From positions 186,001 through 250,000 of the forward strand of contig NZ_JAOVQM010000001.1 of NCBI RefSeq assembly GCF_025742995.1: 64,000 nt of DNA. Reading direction: 5' to 3'. This document shows, piece after piece, positions 41,872 through 50,785 of the stretch. How positions within the stretch are numbered: the stretch's first letter is position 1; the number at the start of each line of letters is the position of its first letter. This DNA is from Paracholeplasma manati. Its GTDB lineage: Bacteria > Bacillota_I > Bacilli_A > Acholeplasmatales > UBA5453. Below the pieces are notes generated by a model that ran no database searches, had not been told where the DNA came from, and was given only the letters and a program-made list of their open reading frames with translations. Made by a program: the position numbers and the translations under genes.

Positions 41872-43125
41872 ATGGATAGAGCATTATTGGTGGGTTTAGA
41901 TTTAGGCGAATATGAGATGAAACAGTCGATGAACGAACTGGCGAGTCTAGCCGAAACCTTAGAGATTCAAGTGATTGATCAATTCGTTCAAAAAGCCAAT
42001 TTACCCAATGGCCGTACCTACATTGGTACAGGTAAAGTAGAGGAAATCAAGAAGGCCATTGAAGTGCTCGATATCGACATCGTGATTTTTAACGATGAAC
42101 TATCGCCCGCTCAAATACGAAACCTTGAAAAAGACTTAGAAGTCCAAATCATGGACCGTAGTTTTTTAATTTTACAAATTTTTTCTAAGCGTGCTCAAAC
42201 CAAGGAAGCTACCCTTGAAGTCACCCTTGCACAACAGCGCTACATGTTGCCAAGACTCATTGGTTTATCCTCTAGTTTGTCTCGTCAAGGTGGTGGTTCT
42301 TTCAATGCGAAAGGGGCTGGGGAAACCCAACTCGAACTAGATCGCAGACGTATTGATGCCAACATTACCCAACTCGAACGCGAATTGGATAAGATTAAAA
42401 AGGAAAAAGACACCGCGCGTAAACGTCGTCAAAATAATGAAATTCCGATGGTTTCATTGGTTGGTTATACCAACGTTGGTAAATCAGCAACCATGAATGC
42501 AATCTTAGATTATATTTTAAAAGTAACGGATAAAAATGTCATTGAAAAAAATATGTTATTCGCGACATTGTCGACCTTTTCCAGACGAATCAAACCAGAG
42601 AAAAAACCGGAGTTCATCTTAACCGATACCGTTGGTTTTGTTTCAAGATTACCCCATGATTTGGTGCGTTCTTTTGAGTCTACCTTAAGTGAGGTTAAAC
42701 ATGCCGATTTGATTCTTTATGTGATGGACGGGTCTAGTTCTTTGGCTCCGATGCAGATTGAAACAACCTCTTCTGTTTTGAAAACTTTAGAAGCCGATCA
42801 AATCCCTCATCTATATGTGTTAACCCATAAAGATATGATGTTTAATGATCATGTTGGTTACTATCATGACATCGCAATTTCCAATAAATCTTATGAGAAT
42901 ATCGATCGTTTGGTAGACCTCATTTATCAAAAAACCTATGGTAAGAAAATTGTGGTTACATTGAACGTACCGTATAGTGAACATGGGGTTTTACATCACC
43001 TTGAAAATGATACCAACATCCTATCAAAAGTCTATACGGATAACGGTACTGAAGTATTGGTCGAATTATACGAAAAACAATTGAAACAATTCATAGCGTT
43101 CTATAAGAAGGACATCACACTATAA
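41872..43125 (+). CDS. hflX: Ribosome-associated GTPase HflX
   Basis: 417 aa. Splits stalled ribosomes in related bacteria. HflX domain (PNGRTYIGTGKVEEIK), GAGETQLELDRRRI, then GTPase: G1 VGYTNVGKSATM, G2 MLFATLSTFSR, G3 DTVGFVSRLPHDLV, G4 THKD in place of NKxD. Start follows GGTGGTGATATC. Lies right after a strong nrdJ terminator, so a separate promoter or readthrough is needed; none is obvious. Confidence 0.95.
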   Translation: MDRALLVGLDLGEYEMKQSMNELASLAETLEIQVIDQFVQKANLPNGRTYIGTGKVEEIKKAIEVLDIDIVIFNDELSPAQIRNLEKDLEVQIMDRSFLILQIFSKRAQTKEATLEVTLAQQRYMLPRLIGLSSSLSRQGGGSFNAKGAGETQLELDRRRIDANITQLERELDKIKKEKDTARKRRQNNEIPMVSLVGYTNVGKSATMNAILDYILKVTDKNVIEKNMLFATLSTFSRRIKPEKKPEFILTDTVGFVSRLPHDLVRSFESTLSEVKHADLILYVMDGSSSLAPMQIETTSSVLKTLEADQIPHLYVLTHKDMMFNDHVGYYHDIAISNKSYENIDRLVDLIYQKTYGKKIVVTLNVPYSEHGVLHHLENDTNILSKVYTDNGTEVLVELYEKQLKQFIAFYKKDITL

Positions 43126-43132
43126 CAAAAAC

Positions 43133-43155
43133 GACCCTGAAATCAAATCAGGGTC
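43133..43155. terminator. Bidirectional terminator between hflX and dusB
   Basis: GACCCTGA / TCAGGGTC stem with a 7-base loop, A-rich to the left and T-rich to the right. The dusB stop codon is within the loop and stem. Confidence 0.82.
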
Positions 43156-44147
43156 ATTTCTTTTTGGTTTTCGATTTCTTGATCAAAATAGGTGTTGATA
43201 ATCTCAACAAATTCTGACCAGGTTTTGACTTTAGAGAGTTTATCCTTGGTTTCTTTGGCGTTGTGTAATCCTTTAAAATACCAGGTACCTTGACCACGCA
43301 TTTGTAACATCGCGAGGTGTTCACCTTTCAAATCCATCAACGATTTTCCATGTTCTAAAATCATTTGTTTGATTTCAGTTAACGAGGGTCTAGGTGCTTC
43401 TTCCCCTGTTTGAAGGTAATGATTGATCTCATAGAAAATCCATGGGTTACCCAAGGCAGCTCTTCCGACCATCACAGCGTCAACACCGGTATAATCTAGC
43501 ATTCGTTTAGCAGATGGCCCATCTTTGATGTCGCCGTTGCCGATGACTGGAATCTTAACGGCCGCTTTAACCGCTTTAATGACTTCCAAATCTGCTAGCC
43601 CTGTATACATTTGGCTACGGGTTCTGCCGTGAATGGTAATCGCGCTTGCACCAGCAGCTTCTGCTTTTCTCGCAATCTCAACCGCGTTGATGCAGGTGTG
43701 GTCCCACCCCGCTCGAATTTTAACAGTGACCGGTTTTGACACATTCGCTTTAATGGCTTTGATGATGTCATATACTTTGTCTGGGTCTTTGAGTAGGGCT
43801 GCACCAGCTTGAGCGCGTTGTGCTACCTTGGGTACAGGACAGCCCATATTGATGTCGATGATATCGCAATCGGTATGTTGGTCTACATACTTCGCCGCTT
43901 CAACCATGGTTTCAATGTCTGATCCAAAGATTTGTTGAGCATAAGGGTGTTCACCTGGTACAGAGGTCAGTAAGTCCTTGGTTTTCTCATTGTCGTGTGT
44001 GAGGCCTTTATCGGAGACCATTTCCGCGAAAACGACACCAGCCCCTAAGTTTCTTGATATTAAACGAAACGATGCGTTGGATACCCCCGCCATTGGCGCG
44101 AGCACAACATTCGAATCGACTTGTATTTTGTCTATTTTAAATCCCAT
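43143..44147 (-). CDS. dusB: tRNA-dihydrouridine synthase
   Basis: FMN enzyme reducing uridines in the tRNA D-loop. 334 aa. VLAPMAGVSNASFRLI start, DIDINMGCP with catalytic Cys, AQRAQAGAALLKDP, KIRAGWD, ITIHGRTRSQMYTG and GNGDI give the DusB subgroup. Single gene, divergent from hslO. Confidence 0.94.
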   Translation of the reverse strand: MGFKIDKIQVDSNVVLAPMAGVSNASFRLISRNLGAGVVFAEMVSDKGLTHDNEKTKDLLTSVPGEHPYAQQIFGSDIETMVEAAKYVDQHTDCDIIDINMGCPVPKVAQRAQAGAALLKDPDKVYDIIKAIKANVSKPVTVKIRAGWDHTCINAVEIARKAEAAGASAITIHGRTRSQMYTGLADLEVIKAVKAAVKIPVIGNGDIKDGPSAKRMLDYTGVDAVMVGRAALGNPWIFYEINHYLQTGEEAPRPSLTEIKQMILEHGKSLMDLKGEHLAMLQMRGQGTWYFKGLHNAKETKDKLSKVKTWSEFVEIINTYFDQEIENQKEMTLI

Positions 44148-44242
44148 CTTTATAACAACCTTTCCTTAGTATTGTATCATAACAGTATCATTATTCAACA
44201 AAGTTGACACTTGTGGTAAAATGATTCACGAGGTGTATTCAT

Positions 44243-45124
44243 ATGAAAGATTATTGTTTAATTTCAACAGCCTATCACGGGGAAGCCCGCATCTATGTGT
44301 CTTACAGTCAAGCTTTGGTCGAAAAAGCCCGTACCACCCATGGTACTTGGCCAACCGCATCCGCTGCACTAGGTCGTTTTTTAACCGTATCGGCGATGAT
44401 GGGGTTAATGGTTAAAGATGGCGAGTCCATTACATTAAAAATCGAAGGGGACGGCCCAATCGAATATATGTTGGTAGAGACCAATGCGAAAGGCGAAGTC
44501 CGTGGCGATATTAAAAATCCTGAAGTCTATTTAACTTACAATAGCGGTCCAAAAGCAGGCAAACTCGCTGTGGGTAAAGCCGTTGGTAATGGCTACTTAC
44601 ATGTCACCAAAGATTTGAACATGCGTCACAATTTCACATCGAGTATCGCATTAGAAACCGGTGAAATAGGTGATGACTTTACCTATTATTTCACTTCCTC
44701 TGAACAAACGCCTTCTGCGGTTGGTTTAGGGGTATTGGTCAACCCTGACCAATCGATTAAGCACGCTGGTGGTTTCATCATTCAATTGTTACCAAACGCA
44801 TCTGAACAAACCATCACACAGATTGAAAAAGTACTATCCAATATCCAAGCGGTCACTGAATTATTCGAACAAGGGTTATCGGTGGAAGACATCACCGATA
44901 TTCTATCGAGTGGTACCGCTAAAAAACTATCTGAACATGACATCGCTTATATCTGTCATTGTTCTAAAGAAAAGTTTGCGAAATCGTTGGAAAAGTTGGA
45001 TGTTAAAACCCTTCAAACCTTCATCGAAGAAGACCATGGTGCAGAAGTTGTCTGTCACTTTTGTAAGTCTAAATATCACTTTGATGAGGATGAACTCAAA
45101 AAAATCCACACAAACAAGCACTAA
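44243..45124 (+). CDS. hslO: Redox-regulated chaperone Hsp33
   Basis: 293 aa. Holdase activated by oxidation. C-terminal zinc site is CHCSKEKF then CHFCKSKYHF (CxC...CxxC), intact. N-terminal domain has EARIYVSYSQALVEKARTTH and GDGPIEYMLVE. GAGGTG before ATG 44243. A TTCAAC/TAAAAT pair with a 17-base spacer upstream could be its promoter. Confidence 0.96.
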   Translation: MKDYCLISTAYHGEARIYVSYSQALVEKARTTHGTWPTASAALGRFLTVSAMMGLMVKDGESITLKIEGDGPIEYMLVETNAKGEVRGDIKNPEVYLTYNSGPKAGKLAVGKAVGNGYLHVTKDLNMRHNFTSSIALETGEIGDDFTYYFTSSEQTPSAVGLGVLVNPDQSIKHAGGFIIQLLPNASEQTITQIEKVLSNIQAVTELFEQGLSVEDITDILSSGTAKKLSEHDIAYICHCSKEKFAKSLEKLDVKTLQTFIEEDHGAEVVCHFCKSKYHFDEDELKKIHTNKH

Positions 45125-45125
45125 A

Positions 45126-45149
45126 AGCCATCCATTGATGGTTTTTTTT
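45126..45149 (+). terminator. Terminator after hslO
   Basis: CCATC / GATGG stem with 4-base loop and eight T, 3-5 bases past the stop. Confidence 0.82.
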
Positions 45150-45234
45150 AAGCCTTTTGTAAGATTTCAATCTTTTAGCCTTGTTGAAAAGTGATGAAGT
45201 GATATAATATTACAAAAGATTGGGAGATGGTCTT

Positions 45235-46887
45235 ATGAAAAAGACCCGATTATGGTGGTTTTTATTGATCTTCTTCCTTACAGGCTGTCAAGCTTTACCG
45301 CCTTCATCAGAGGTTCCGTTCGAGTTCACATTCGAAACCGTGGATGAACAAGTATACATCACAGGATATGTCGGGAAGATACCAAAAAATCTAACGCTAC
45401 CTGCGAAAATGGACGATGATCCCGTCTACGGCATCAAAAAAGATGCCTTTAGACTCGCAAAAGTAGAAAGCATTTTCGTACCGGCTTCAATTGAAGTCAT
45501 TGAATCCGGGGCCTTTTACGCGGCCAAACTCCATGAGATTACATTCCATAAAGACAGTAAATTAAGACTCATTCAAAGTTACGCATTCGCTTATACAGAA
45601 CTCATCGAAATTGAAATCCCGGCATCTGTTGTTTCACTTGGTGACTACGCCTTCACCCACAGTACCTTAGAAGAAATTCAATTCAAATCCAACACACAAT
45701 TAAAAACTATTGGCAAATATGCCTTTTACAATAACGTTTTATTGAATTTCATTGTCCTACCTGAAGGTGTAACCAGTATTGGTGATTACGCTTTTTACGC
45801 AGCATTCAAATTGGATTTCGTCACCATCCCAGCCTCTGTCACATCCATTGGTGTGGATGCCTTTGGTTTTACAAGACTGTTAACCCGTATTGAAGTAGAT
45901 GGAGATAATCTACAGTACAAAGATATTAACGGGGTCCTTTTAAGCAAGGACGGCAAATTACTTATCCATTATCCATCCAATCATCTAGAACGAATTTATA
46001 CTTTACCTGATTCTGTTACCTTCATTGAAGACCACGCTTTTATGGGTTCTAGAATCGAATCGATAGTATTTTCACCCAACACCCAGTTAAGAACCATCGG
46101 TAAAATGGCTTTTAAACAAACCCGGCTTAAAGGTAACATCCATATCCCATCTGGGGTAACCGCCATCTATGAAGAAGCGTTTTTTACCAAAGACATCAAG
46201 TCCATTTTCATACCTGATACGGTAACCTCAATTGGTGAGGATGCGTTTGACAAATTCTACATTCAAAATATCTTTGTTGAGTTTGAGGAAAATACCATCA
46301 ATAAAACCAACGCTTTGAATTTTGTCCTCGGGAATGTCTTTTACGAGGCTATTTATGGTGAAACAGCTCAGTTTTCATACATTCAATTCCCAACTGAGGT
46401 CTATGTCTATGAATACATCAACACCCCAGTCACCTATGAAATAACCATTCCAGATACCATCAATGGTTTACCAGTCACCCGTATTTTGACCAGTGCCTTC
46501 ATGAATACCTTCATCACCAAAGTAACCATTGGTGTCAACGTTGAAGTCATCCATAGCCGTGCCTTTCTAAACGCTGAAAAACTCCAAACCGTTGAGTTTG
46601 TCAGTGGATCTAAAATCCAATCGATCAATGGATTCTCATTCTATGGTACCGATGCACTAGATAGTCTCACTTTACCGACTGGTTTGACCACCATTCAGTT
46701 TGGGGCGTTTATGAGTAGCGGATTAGAATATATCTATATCCCTAACACCGTGAATAACGTCGCGATGAATGTCTTCTTGGATAACCCAAACCTCACGATA
46801 TATACCGAGTTTAAGTCCATACCTACGACTTGGGACGCTTCATTTAACCCCGATAATGTGCCACTTGTATATGAATCCACCCCTTAA
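45235..46887 (+). CDS. BspA-type leucine-rich repeat lipoprotein
   Basis: 550 aa from ATG 45235 (GGGAGATGG upstream; the frame extends five codons further without need). Signal peptide with lipobox LTGC (Cys18). From ~residue 60 to the end there are about fifteen LRR_5 repeats of ~23 residues (IPASVVSLGDYAF, LPEGVTSIGDYAF, IPSGVTAIYEEAF, IPDTVTSIGEDAF). Such proteins often bind host or matrix surfaces; the ligand is unknown. Stands alone with its own terminator. Confidence 0.92.
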   Translation: MKKTRLWWFLLIFFLTGCQALPPSSEVPFEFTFETVDEQVYITGYVGKIPKNLTLPAKMDDDPVYGIKKDAFRLAKVESIFVPASIEVIESGAFYAAKLHEITFHKDSKLRLIQSYAFAYTELIEIEIPASVVSLGDYAFTHSTLEEIQFKSNTQLKTIGKYAFYNNVLLNFIVLPEGVTSIGDYAFYAAFKLDFVTIPASVTSIGVDAFGFTRLLTRIEVDGDNLQYKDINGVLLSKDGKLLIHYPSNHLERIYTLPDSVTFIEDHAFMGSRIESIVFSPNTQLRTIGKMAFKQTRLKGNIHIPSGVTAIYEEAFFTKDIKSIFIPDTVTSIGEDAFDKFYIQNIFVEFEENTINKTNALNFVLGNVFYEAIYGETAQFSYIQFPTEVYVYEYINTPVTYEITIPDTINGLPVTRILTSAFMNTFITKVTIGVNVEVIHSRAFLNAEKLQTVEFVSGSKIQSINGFSFYGTDALDSLTLPTGLTTIQFGAFMSSGLEYIYIPNTVNNVAMNVFLDNPNLTIYTEFKSIPTTWDASFNPDNVPLVYESTP

Positions 46888-46904
46888 TCCGGGTGGATTT
46901 TTTC
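46874..46904 (+). terminator. Terminator after LRR lipoprotein gene
   Basis: AATCCACCC / GGGTGGATT stem, then T run. The TAA stop is in the loop. Confidence 0.85.
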
Positions 46905-46931
46905 AAAAAAAGAAGCCTTATTCGGCTTCTT
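46905..46931 (-). terminator. Terminator after maf
   Basis: AAGAAGCC / GGCTTCTT stem with 6-base loop and a T tract on the minus strand; the maf stop codon is in the loop. Confidence 0.82.
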
Positions 46932-47478
46932 CAAAACGTTTTAATTCCTGTAAAAGCGATTTGAGCGGTAACCCTACAATGGTAAAGAAATCACCACTAT
47001 AGTGATCAACAAACTGTTCGCCTAACCCTTGAATGGCATAGGAACCCGCTTTATCCATCGGCTCCCCTGTTTTGATATACTCATAGATTTGTAAGTCATT
47101 ATAGTTTTTCATCCAAACTTCTGACATGGTGAAAAAAACAACTTCTTTTTGACTATTTAGGATACAAACCCCTGTGTATACTTCATGCATGTCGTTGTCT
47201 AAGAGTTTGAGCATTCGATAAGCATCGGCTTCATCTTTTGGTTTGCCCAATACTTCACCATCTTTAACAACGATGGTGTCAGCAGCGATGATGATGTCAT
47301 CGGGATATTGATCGAAAACTGCCTGTGCTTTCTTTTTCGCAAGCATCATGACGATTTTCTCTGGCTTCATTTTTTCTAAAACTGTTTCGTCTACATCAGG
47401 CACGACTACCTTAAAAGGTACCCCTGCATCTTCTAGTAGTTTCTTACGTCTGGGTGAATTGCTGGCTAATATGTACAT
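46918..47478 (-). CDS. maf: Maf family nucleotide pyrophosphatase
   Basis: 186 aa. Hydrolyses non-canonical or modified nucleoside triphosphates. Motifs ILASNSPRRKKLLEDAG, DVDET, AADTIVVKDGEVLGKP and TVYTG-like EVYTGVCIL are intact. GGAGGG precedes ATG. Its promoter abuts the end of the IS605-family element. Confidence 0.94.
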   Translation of the reverse strand: MYILASNSPRRKKLLEDAGVPFKVVVPDVDETVLEKMKPEKIVMMLAKKKAQAVFDQYPDDIIIAADTIVVKDGEVLGKPKDEADAYRMLKLLDNDMHEVYTGVCILNSQKEVVFFTMSEVWMKNYNDLQIYEYIKTGEPMDKAGSYAIQGLGEQFVDHYSGDFFTIVGLPLKSLLQELKRFEEAE

Positions 47479-47498
47479 TTTAACCCTCCAGTTAATAC

Positions 47499-47507
47499 AT
47501 TATAGCA
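47499..47507 (-). promoter_or_regulatory. Extended -10 promoter for maf, next to IS end
   Basis: Minus strand TGCTATAAT, 20 bases before the maf ATG. Any -35 would fall inside the end of the inserted element (GTGGTGGGTAGTTCAC). Confidence 0.55.
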
Positions 47508-47510
47508 TAT

Positions 47511-47640
47511 TGTGAACTACCCACCACTTAAATAGAAGTGGGGGCTTCCTATCCAAACCAGTCTTCACCAGTGACTCAATAGGCTATCCCCGTAGTCCCT
47601 ACGGTTCTTATTCATTTATAACTGAAATGCTAACTTATAC
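47511..47640 (-). ncRNA. Predicted omega RNA at the 3' end of tnpB
   Basis: In IS605-family elements the RNA that guides TnpB covers the 3' end of tnpB and the right end, with the guide lying just outside. Here the hairpins at 47591-47603 and 47520-47544 and the terminal TTCAC fit. The guide would be read from bases below 47511, i.e. the maf promoter and leader. Boundaries are estimated. Confidence 0.55.
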
Positions 47641-48716
47641 TTTCTAAACCCTTCTTTGTTGATATTGATCGCTGCGTTATGATCTCTATCCAAATGTAAC
47701 TCACAATTTGAACAATGATAGACTCTCTCAGATAACTTCAAATCTGTTTTGATGTCCCCACAACAGCTACATCTCTTTGACGATGGATACCACTCGTCCA
47801 TCACCATCAAAGTCTTACCTTGTGTTTCTAACTTGTACTTCAAGAATGATATAAACCTAGTCCAACCAAACCTAGAAATCTGTTTGGCATAATAGGGACT
47901 TGTTTGAGACATATCTTTAAGATTTAAACCTTCGACACTCACCAAATCATAACGCTTGGCTATCACGTTAGATAGTTTATGTAGGAAGTCATCTCTTTTA
48001 TGTCTGATTCTTTCATGTAATAAGGCGATCTCTAATACTTTTTTATGATAGTTATTAGAACTTTGGATTCTTCTAGATAGACTTCTTTGAAGAATACTTA
48101 GTTTGTTATAGTCTGTTTGAATATCGGTTGGGTAATCTAGTTTGAATCCTTGATCATCCACAAAAAAATGATTCATCGAGAAATCTAGACCAATCGATGT
48201 TTTGATTTCTTGTCTCTTAATCTCTTTCTGGTATTCATAAAGTATCGAGACATAGTACTTACCTGTACTACTCTTAGAAACAGTTACGTTCTTCAAAGAC
48301 ATATCACTAGGTATGGCTCTGTGTTGTTTGATTTTCACTTCACCGAGTTTAGGTAGTTTGATATAACCCTTTAATAGAACGATGTTATTGTTAACAAGGT
48401 TGGTTGTATAGCCATAGTCTTGTTTCTTAGAATGAAATTTGGGAAAATCTTGTTTATGATTGAAGAATTGTTTAAAAGCTTTTTCTAGATTGAGTTGCGT
48501 ATTGGCTAGAGATAATGAGTCGATGACTTTTAGAAATGGATAAGTATCTTTATACTGTGCAGGACGGTTGAATAACATGGTTTTATCAAGTTCATACTGT
48601 TTCTGCTTATCTTCTAACATCTTATTCCAGAGAAAGCGATTATGGCCTAGAGTCATATGGATTAAAGTCTTTTGAGATTCATTGGGATAGATACGAAACT
48701 TAAAGGCTTTATTCAT
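47616..48716 (-). CDS. tnpB: RNA-guided endonuclease TnpB
   Basis: 366 aa, full length. RuvC catalytic residues are likely Asp178 (SIGLDFS), Glu262 (LVSVEGLNLKDM) and Asp345 (LDRDHNAAININ), all present. Four-Cys zinc finger at Cys316, Cys319, Cys335 and Cys338 (RCSCCGD, YHCSNCEL). N-terminal helix-turn-helix region FKFRIYPNESQKTLI. GGAGG before ATG and a TATAAT about 45 bases upstream. No tnpA in either orientation nearby. The frame is undamaged, so it may still be active. Confidence 0.95.
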   Translation of the reverse strand: MNKAFKFRIYPNESQKTLIHMTLGHNRFLWNKMLEDKQKQYELDKTMLFNRPAQYKDTYPFLKVIDSLSLANTQLNLEKAFKQFFNHKQDFPKFHSKKQDYGYTTNLVNNNIVLLKGYIKLPKLGEVKIKQHRAIPSDMSLKNVTVSKSSTGKYYVSILYEYQKEIKRQEIKTSIGLDFSMNHFFVDDQGFKLDYPTDIQTDYNKLSILQRSLSRRIQSSNNYHKKVLEIALLHERIRHKRDDFLHKLSNVIAKRYDLVSVEGLNLKDMSQTSPYYAKQISRFGWTRFISFLKYKLETQGKTLMVMDEWYPSSKRCSCCGDIKTDLKLSERVYHCSNCELHLDRDHNAAININKEGFRKYKLAFQL

Positions 48717-48941
48717 GTTACATCCTCCATTTCACAGTGTTTATGTATATTGATTATTCAACTATATTATAACATATATTTATAAGGTTTTGTGAAATAA
48801 AAATGAAAGAAATAAACCCATCAATTCATCCCGCTACCTGAAGAGGGTGTGGACTTCTTGATTGTGTTGTTAAAAAACGGACAATCCTCAAAAATAATCC
48901 AAGCGATTATGATATAATAATGAGTTGAAAAGAGGGGTCTT

Positions 48942-50222
48942 ATGTTAAAAGCCATTCAAGAAAAACTCCATCCTTTCTTAGACCATCCATGGGTTGTATC
49001 GGTTTCGACCGGTGTTGATTCCATGGTTCTTTTGGATTTGGTCCGAAGACTCAACCACCCCATCGTGGTGGTACACTTCAACCATCAAAAGCGTATTGAA
49101 TCGAATACCGAAGCCGAATTCATCCAAAGTTATTGTGAAACGCACCACTTGGATTTACAATACATCAAACTCGAAATCCCTAGTGGTAACTTCCAAGATG
49201 AAGCACATCATTTGAGAAAGCAACATCTTGAGGGGGTTGCGAGAACGTATCAAACCCCTTATATTCTCACCGCACATCACGCCAATGACTTGGCTGAGAC
49301 CGTTTTAATGCGTCTATCGAGGGGATCCAATTTACTTGGTTATGCTGGTCTTCAACCGGTATCTGCACAAGGCGATTTTATTTATCTAAAGCCATTATTG
49401 AGTTTTTCAAAAGCGGATTTATACGCTTACGCAAAAAACCATCAAATTCACTTTTTTGAAGACGCTTCAAACCAAGAAAATCTGTATACAAGAAATCGTT
49501 ATAGAAAACAGATCGTTCCCCAAATGATTGAAGAAAACCCGCAGTTCTTAAACAAGGTGATTCAATACAGTAATCATCTCAATGAAGCCTTTTCCTATAT
49601 TAGAAAACAATCTAAAAAGTACTTAAGTGTTCATGATAATCATCTTCTATTATCGACATTTTTTTTAGAAGATGTTGTTATTCAGAAAGACATCATCGCC
49701 TGCTTATTAGAGTCCAATCAAATCGAATTTAATCAGTTGAAATTAGACAGTATCTTAAGCTTTTTGACCCACAGTGGACCTAACCAATCATTTCAACTCG
49801 ATGATACCTTGATTTTACGACGCGTTTATCAAAAAGTATCGATCGTTGAAGCCACCCCAAGTAAGCCATTCAACCAAGTCTTGGATTTAGAAGCTTTTAA
49901 TGTCTTAGAAACTATGGGCTTTGTCACATTTTTAGACGCCCCTAGCAATTCATCTTTTTATGAAATAAAACTATGTTATAATAAATTAGCGTTACCTTTG
50001 GTAGCGAGACAACGTCAACCTGGCGATATATTGGAGTTTCCTTACGGTAAAAAGAAACTCAAAGATTACTACATTGACCATAAAATTCCGATGCATATTC
50101 GCGATCGAGACATCGTCATTACGGATCAAACCGGGCGCATTTTATCGGTATTAGGTAGGTATTACAACACGTCAAAAGACTTAGATAGCGTCATCAAGCT
50201 AAGATATAAGAGGGGGTATTAA
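48942..50222 (+). CDS. tilS: tRNA(Ile)-lysidine synthetase
   Basis: Converts C34 of tRNA-Ile(CAU) to lysidine using ATP. 426 aa. PP-loop VSVSTGVDSMVLLDL (SGG replaced by STG), VVHFNHQKR, LTAHHANDLAETVLMRLSRG, and the C-terminal TilS domain (RQPGDILEFPYGKKKLKDYYIDHKIP). AGAGGGG before ATG. Begins the tilS-hpt-ftsH-rqcP-lysS series. Confidence 0.96.
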   Translation: MLKAIQEKLHPFLDHPWVVSVSTGVDSMVLLDLVRRLNHPIVVVHFNHQKRIESNTEAEFIQSYCETHHLDLQYIKLEIPSGNFQDEAHHLRKQHLEGVARTYQTPYILTAHHANDLAETVLMRLSRGSNLLGYAGLQPVSAQGDFIYLKPLLSFSKADLYAYAKNHQIHFFEDASNQENLYTRNRYRKQIVPQMIEENPQFLNKVIQYSNHLNEAFSYIRKQSKKYLSVHDNHLLLSTFFLEDVVIQKDIIACLLESNQIEFNQLKLDSILSFLTHSGPNQSFQLDDTLILRRVYQKVSIVEATPSKPFNQVLDLEAFNVLETMGFVTFLDAPSNSSFYEIKLCYNKLALPLVARQRQPGDILEFPYGKKKLKDYYIDHKIPMHIRDRDIVITDQTGRILSVLGRYYNTSKDLDSVIKLRYKRGY

Positions 50223-50773
50223 TGATGAGTATTTATAATGACATTGAAAGAGTATTGGTTAGCCAAGATGAGATTGCAGCCATATGTGAACGCCTTGGGA
50301 AGCAAATTACCGCTGATTATCAAGGTAAAGAAAGACCCATCTTACTAGGATTGTTAAAAGGCTGTGTGCCATTTATGTCTGATTTATCCAAACACATCGA
50401 TTTGCCAATTGAAATCGAATATATGGATGTATCAAGTTACCACGGAAACATCACTTCTTCCGGGGATGTGAAGATTCGTAAAGACATGAACACATCGGTT
50501 ATGGACCGTGACATTTTGATTGCTGAAGACATCGTCGATACCGGCAAAACCTTAGACACCATCGTTAAATTACTAAGACACCGTGGTGCGAAATCTGTTG
50601 AAGTCGTCACGTTACTCGATAAACCCGCAGGACGTGTCATCCCATTTACACCGAAATACATCGGTACCGTTGTCCCTAAAGAATTCGTTGTTGGTTATGG
50701 TTTGGATTACAACGAACTGTATCGTAACATCCCATATGTTGGGGTATTAAAACCAGAAATATATAAGAAATAG
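50222..50773 (+). CDS. hpt: Hypoxanthine(-guanine) phosphoribosyltransferase
   Basis: Purine salvage. 183 aa. PRPP-binding motif ILIAEDIVDTGKTL, flexible loop MDVSSYHGNI, and VGYGLDYNELYRNIPYVGVL C-terminal hood. ATG overlaps the last base of the tilS stop; a second ATG three bases on is possible. Confidence 0.96.
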   Translation: MMSIYNDIERVLVSQDEIAAICERLGKQITADYQGKERPILLGLLKGCVPFMSDLSKHIDLPIEIEYMDVSSYHGNITSSGDVKIRKDMNTSVMDRDILIAEDIVDTGKTLDTIVKLLRHRGAKSVEVVTLLDKPAGRVIPFTPKYIGTVVPKEFVVGYGLDYNELYRNIPYVGVLKPEIYKK

Positions 50774-50785
50774 TGAGGCATTTTC

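Larger units (their letters stand above)
47511..48860 (-). mobile_element. IS605-family (tnpB-only, IS1341-like) element
   Basis: Carries tnpB but no tnpA. The right end (47511-47603, minus strand) has the typical order: CGTAG/CTACG hairpin, a spacer, GAAGCCCCCACTT...AAGTGGTGGG hairpin and terminal TTCAC (47512-47516). The left boundary is uncertain; a related hairpin-like sequence (GAAGTCCACACC...) at 48815-48857 may be the left end or a relic of another copy. Without a TnpA the element is immobile unless one is supplied elsewhere. Confidence 0.75.

Noticed and set aside
44769-45194. 141-codon plus-strand frame overlapping hslO
   Set aside because: Out-of-frame shadow of Hsp33 that runs into its terminator; no ribosome-binding site.
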